Positions 10,297 to 12,398 of a DNA stretch of 12,398 nucleotides are shown here, one piece after another. Source of the DNA: Desulfobacterales bacterium (GTDB taxonomy: Bacteria > Desulfobacterota > Desulfobacteria > Desulfobacterales > Desulfobacteraceae); NCBI GenBank assembly GCA_022361095.1, contig JAKSBO010000728.1:1-12398 (forward strand). Reading direction: 5' to 3'. The translations under genes and the position numbers were made by a program. Each line of letters begins with the position of its first letter. Positions within the stretch are counted from its first letter, which is position 1. The notes under the pieces were generated by a model that was given only the letters and a program-made list of their open reading frames with translations, had not been told where the DNA came from and ran no database searches.

Positions 10297-10423
10297 AGTG
10301 TTTGGACGAAAAGTTGCCCAGATGCAAGGCGCATAAAAATTTGTAACCGGAGCAACCTTATGGTTGTGAGGATTGTAGTTTTTTATGCAACGCGGCAGGT
10401 GGGTAGCTTTTCGGCCAAACACT
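10297..10423. repeat. Palindromic intergenic repeat, copy 3 (variant ends)
   Basis: Ends are AGTGTTTGGACGAAAAGTT at the left and, on the other strand, AGTGTTTGGCCGAAAAGCT at the right (17 of 19 identical). Internal arms GCGCATAAAAA and TTTTTTATGC also pair, and CAACC-TTAT-GGTTG forms the tip hairpin (about 10353-10366). It has the same architecture as copy 1 and shares CGAAAA and CAAGGCG, but is otherwise diverged, so it is probably a subfamily. GTATGGACGGAAACC at about 10282-10296, just outside, resembles a second, partial left end. The element ends four bases before the AAGGAG ribosome-binding site of ssb, so it would lie in the ssb leader. Confidence 0.7.
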
Positions 10424-10441
10424 AAAAAAGGAGAGTTGATT

Positions 10442-10975
10442 ATGGCAGGTCTAAACAAGGTCATTCTGATCGGTAATTTGGGAAGAGACCCTGAAATCAG
10501 ATATTCCCAGCAGGGATTGGCCGTGGTGAATTTTTCACTCGCCACCACTGAAACCTGGACTGACAGAAATACAGGGGAGCGCCAGGATAAAACAGAATGG
10601 CACAGGATTGTGGTGTTCGGCAAACAGGCAGAAACCTGTGAAAAATACCTGTCCAAGGGAAAACAAGTTTATATTGAAGGCCGGCTGCAGACCCGGTCTT
10701 GGGAAAGAGATGGCCAAACCCATTACACCACGGAAATTGTCGTTTCAAACTTCATGTTTTTAGGCAGCCGGGACAGCGGTGGCCAGTCCGGCCCAGGCGG
10801 GAACGATTACCAAAGAGGCGGATATCAGAGCCGACAAAATTCAGGCGGTGGGGGTGGAGGCGGATATACCCAGAACCGTCCCGCGCCCAATTCAGATAAT
10901 TTCCAGGGACCGGCCCAGCCCGGCATGCCGGATGGGCATGACCCATCCATTCCGGATGACGATATACCGTTCTAA
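10442..10975 (+). CDS. ssb: Single-stranded DNA-binding protein
   Basis: Coats single-stranded DNA during replication, repair and recombination and recruits partner proteins. The 177-residue product has an OB-fold at about 1-110 starting [21 protein letters not shown], with [12 protein letters not shown] and [16 protein letters not shown] as typical strands. A Gly/Gln/Asn-rich disordered linker (about 113-165, with a seven-glycine run) leads to the acidic tip [11 protein letters not shown], which is the partner-docking end. The start is set by AAGGAG at 10428-10433, eight bases before the ATG; an upstream in-frame ATG at 10385 lies inside repeat copy 3 and is not used. The gene follows gyrB on the same strand but is separated by the repeat, so it may be co-transcribed or have its own promoter, which I could not locate. 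A strong terminator follows. Confidence 0.97.
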   Translation: MAGLNKVILIGNLGRDPEIRYSQQGLAVVNFSLATTETWTDRNTGERQDKTEWHRIVVFGKQAETCEKYLSKGKQVYIEGRLQTRSWERDGQTHYTTEIVVSNFMFLGSRDSGGQSGPGGNDYQRGGYQSRQNSGGGGGGGYTQNRPAPNSDNFQGPAQPGMPDGHDPSIPDDDIPF

Positions 10976-10997
10976 ACAGCACCAATGATTTTTTTGT

Positions 10998-11040
10998 AAA
11001 AAAAGCGGTGCATATACCTGAATATGCACCGTTAACTTTT
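10998..11040. terminator. Bidirectional intrinsic terminator between ssb and the MBL-fold gene
   Basis: CGGTGCATAT (11006-11015) and ATATGCACCG (11022-11031) form a perfect ten-base stem with a six-base loop. On the minus strand the stem is followed by C and seven T (plus positions 10998-11004 are A), a textbook terminator for the MBL-fold gene, whose stop codon abuts the stem. On the plus strand TTAACTTTT follows, a weaker but acceptable tail for ssb. The adjacent T7-GT-A7 run (10989-11004) is itself palindromic. Confidence 0.85.
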
Positions 11041-11853
11041 CAGGGATTTATAATGTCTAATGGCTGATTTAACGCCATTGAACAGGCTGACATCTCCAAA
11101 GCAAATTATTTTTGCAAAATAATCCTCTTTAAGATTTAAAGAAACGAAGATCTCTTTTTCAGACAATCCTTTTTCCCAAAGAAAAATAATATTACCATAC
11201 AAATTTTGAAGAAAATCTAACTTTCTTTGTATGTGTTGTTTGCCGTTGTTTCTTCTTGGAGAGTGACTGCATAAAAGACTCCTGAAATCTAAAGATAAAA
11301 TTTTTTTCAAAGAATCAATTTGGAGGCCGATATTCTCATCTGCTCTAAAATATTTTATTTTATCACCCAAGTATAGATCGCCAGAGAAAAGGATACCTTC
11401 GTTTTCTATCAGGTAAGCGTTGTGGTCATTTGAATGGCCTGGCGTATATACAGGTATTAGTTGCCCCATAATAGTCTCTATTTTATCAGGGATTTGTTTG
11501 AGACTTGCAGGCCCGGCATTTCCCCACATATATTTCTGATATGGCAAAATCTTCATTGGGGTTGCCATTTGTTTTATGGTCATGGCATGGCCGTAGACAT
11601 TTGCGTTCAGCGCCTGCTTTATTGCACTGACATTACCACTGTGATCCTCATGATAATGAGTTAAATAAATGTGCTTCACGTTGTGTTTAGTGGCAACCTC
11701 AATGATCTCTTTTTGCATGTGCGATTGTGCTGTATCAATCATTATATCGCCCAGAACGTAACAATATACAGTCATGACTGGCGAACCAATTAACGACCAG
11801 CCTAATTCATAGGCATTGATTTGATTAAATTTATGCGTTTTGAGTAGTCTCAT
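11032..11853 (-). CDS. MBL-fold metallohydrolase, specific function unknown
   Basis: A 273-residue protein of the metallo-beta-lactamase fold, a large family of mostly hydrolytic binuclear-metal enzymes. Metal ligands are visible: H66, H68, D70 and H71 in LTHYHEDHSGN, H140 in YTPGHSNDH, D159 in LFSGDLYLGD, and H197 in LLCSHSP. The TPGH-x-x-D-H form and the C-terminal helical segment (about 205-273) resemble LACTB2/glyoxalase-II-like hydrolases rather than true beta-lactamases or the beta-CASP nucleases. No signal peptide, so probably cytoplasmic. AAGG four bases before the ATG gives a modest ribosome-binding site. The gene is visibly more AT-rich than the dnaN-ssb block, reads on the opposite strand and sits near an insertion sequence, which suggests acquisition by transfer. 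The substrate cannot be read from sequence. Confidence 0.88.
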   Translation of the reverse strand: MRLLKTHKFNQINAYELGWSLIGSPVMTVYCYVLGDIMIDTAQSHMQKEIIEVATKHNVKHIYLTHYHEDHSGNVSAIKQALNANVYGHAMTIKQMATPMKILPYQKYMWGNAGPASLKQIPDKIETIMGQLIPVYTPGHSNDHNAYLIENEGILFSGDLYLGDKIKYFRADENIGLQIDSLKKILSLDFRSLLCSHSPRRNNGKQHIQRKLDFLQNLYGNIIFLWEKGLSEKEIFVSLNLKEDYFAKIICFGDVSLFNGVKSAIRHYKSLKS

Positions 11854-11860
11854 AATACCT

Positions 11861-11982
11861 TGCTCATCGGAAAGGCAGATCTGAAATTAAAACCTTTGGA
11901 ATAGATCGTGTACGTTGAGGATTAAATTTCAAACCAACACCGTAATCGGCAAAATTTAAGGATTTCGACCGGGAACGAACTA
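11861..11982. repeat. Palindromic intergenic repeat, copy 4 (left end degraded)
   Basis: The right half aligns well with copy 1: TGAGGATTAAATTTC, then ACACCGTAATCGGCAAAATTTA and TTTCGACCGGGAACGA correspond to the copy 1 stretch from about 5595 to 5654. The left arm AAGGCAGATCTGAAATTAAAACC is recognisable but diverged, and the left terminal GAACGAAAACC is lost. The left edge lies in the ribosome-binding region of the MBL-fold gene, and the body overlaps the 3' part of the doubtful ORF at 11864-12184. Confidence 0.55.
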
Positions 11983-12184
11983 TGGATTTTATATATATTG
12001 CGTTACGCCTGCGCAAGAAGAATTTCTGATTTTCTTTCAAACTAACGGCCATGGGCCGACCTGGTCTATCAACGCCCAGGGCCAAAACATTGGTTGTTGA
12101 CAAAACTCTTTTTTGAAACATTACATCATCAGGGAGCAGTGAGACGCCTTGGATATAGATTGCAATCAAACCTATAAAAATCAT
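11864..12184 (-). CDS. Doubtful 106-codon ORF, possibly a gene remnant extended by a repeat
   Basis: The predicted product begins with a hydrophobic, signal-like stretch (MIFIGLIAIYIQGVSLLPDD) and then a moderately polar part (about 20-67) with a basic run FLRRR. The last approximately 39 residues are encoded entirely by repeat copy 4, so they are unlikely to belong to an original protein. No clear ribosome-binding site precedes the ATG, and I recognise no family. It reads in the same direction as the MBL-fold gene and stops 10 bp before that gene's start. Options are a spurious frame, a small exported protein whose end was replaced by the repeat, or a fragment. No function is assigned. Confidence 0.25.
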   Translation of the reverse strand: MIFIGLIAIYIQGVSLLPDDVMFQKRVLSTTNVLALGVDRPGRPMAVSLKENQKFFLRRRNAIYIKSIVRSRSKSLNFADYGVGLKFNPQRTRSIPKVLISDLPFR

Positions 12185-12230
12185 ATCAATTCTTCATGTG
12201 ATTGCCTTGGCCGGCAAGTAAACGCTAATT

Positions 12231-12398
12231 CAGGGCAAACGCATTAAAATTTTTTTATTGAAAAGAGGTATGCAAAGTTGAACCTTCCTGATATCTAAAT
12301 TCCTTTTTATAACCTCATTTCAAGGAATTGAGTCATGACCGCCTCAAATATTACGCTGATCTCGAAATTCTCAAAGATAAATGACCCTCGACTGGATA
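12231..12398 (+). mobile_element. Left end of an ISAs1-type insertion sequence, continuing past the window
   Basis: CAGGGCAAACGCATTAAAAT at 12231-12250 is a plausible left terminal inverted repeat: members of the ISAs1 family, as I recall, begin with CAGG(G) ends. It is followed by about 100 bases of AT-rich leader and then by the start of an ISAs1-like transposase. The right end and target duplication are outside the window, so the boundary is inferred from one side only. Confidence 0.55.
12335..12398 (+). CDS. ISAs1-family transposase, first 21 residues
   Basis: AAGGAA (12322-12327) seven bases before the ATG is a good ribosome-binding site. The visible residues MTASNITLISKFSKINDPRL end in F-x-x-I-x-DPR, which matches the conserved N-terminal region (F...I.DPR...) of ISAs1/H-repeat DDE transposases. 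The catalytic DDE residues lie beyond the window, so intactness cannot be judged. Because only 21 codons are seen, the family call rests on a short motif and the CAGGG end upstream. Confidence 0.6.
   Translation, partial: MTASNITLISKFSKINDPRLD

Noticed and set aside
10385..10441. Upstream in-frame ATG at 10385 for ssb.
   Set aside because: It lies inside repeat copy 3; the strong AAGGAG and the canonical SSB N-terminus point to 10442.

Overview
The window looks like a piece of chromosome from a strictly anaerobic bacterium, most likely a sulfate-reducing Desulfobacterota of the Desulfobacteraceae type. This is an inference from the anaerobic (class III) ribonucleotide reductase, the style of the core proteins and the short AT-rich palindromic intergenic repeats; no 16S or other decisive marker is present. 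Most of the window is core replication, nucleotide and chaperone genes.

Layout. 1-1172 (minus) is the N-terminal part of the chaperone HtpG (Hsp90), running off the left edge. After a GC-rich gap comes a CoA-pyrophosphatase-like Nudix hydrolase (1528-2112, plus), convergent with a small two-helix membrane protein (2143-2391, minus). Next is nrdD-nrdG (2579-5476, plus), the oxygen-sensitive ribonucleotide reductase and its radical-SAM activase, behind a candidate promoter overlapped by two NrdR-box-like sites. A flavodoxin/ferredoxin fusion of the EFR1 type follows (5675-6502). Then come dnaN and gyrB (6744-10276), overlapping by 4 bp and lacking both dnaA and recF, and ssb (10442-10975). A bidirectional terminator separates ssb from an AT-rich, minus-strand metallo-beta-lactamase-fold hydrolase (11032-11853). 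The right edge holds a doubtful 106-codon ORF and the beginning of an ISAs1-type insertion sequence.

How the genes fit together. NrdD/NrdG make dNTPs without oxygen; the clamp (DnaN), gyrase B and SSB use them in replication. The EFR1-like protein could carry low-potential electrons, but no partner is visible.

The most distinctive non-genic signal is a family of about 100-145 bp imperfectly palindromic elements at 5514-5658, 6505-6602, 10297-10423 and about 11861-11982. They have TAGTGCC.../...GGCACTA-type or AGTGTTTGG.../...CCAAACACT-type ends, and three of the four lie directly against the ribosome-binding site or start of a gene. A second distinctive signal is a pair of tandem hairpins inside the nrdG coding sequence that encode a low-complexity insert. 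I did not find a defence system, a CRISPR array or an obviously new multi-gene system here.
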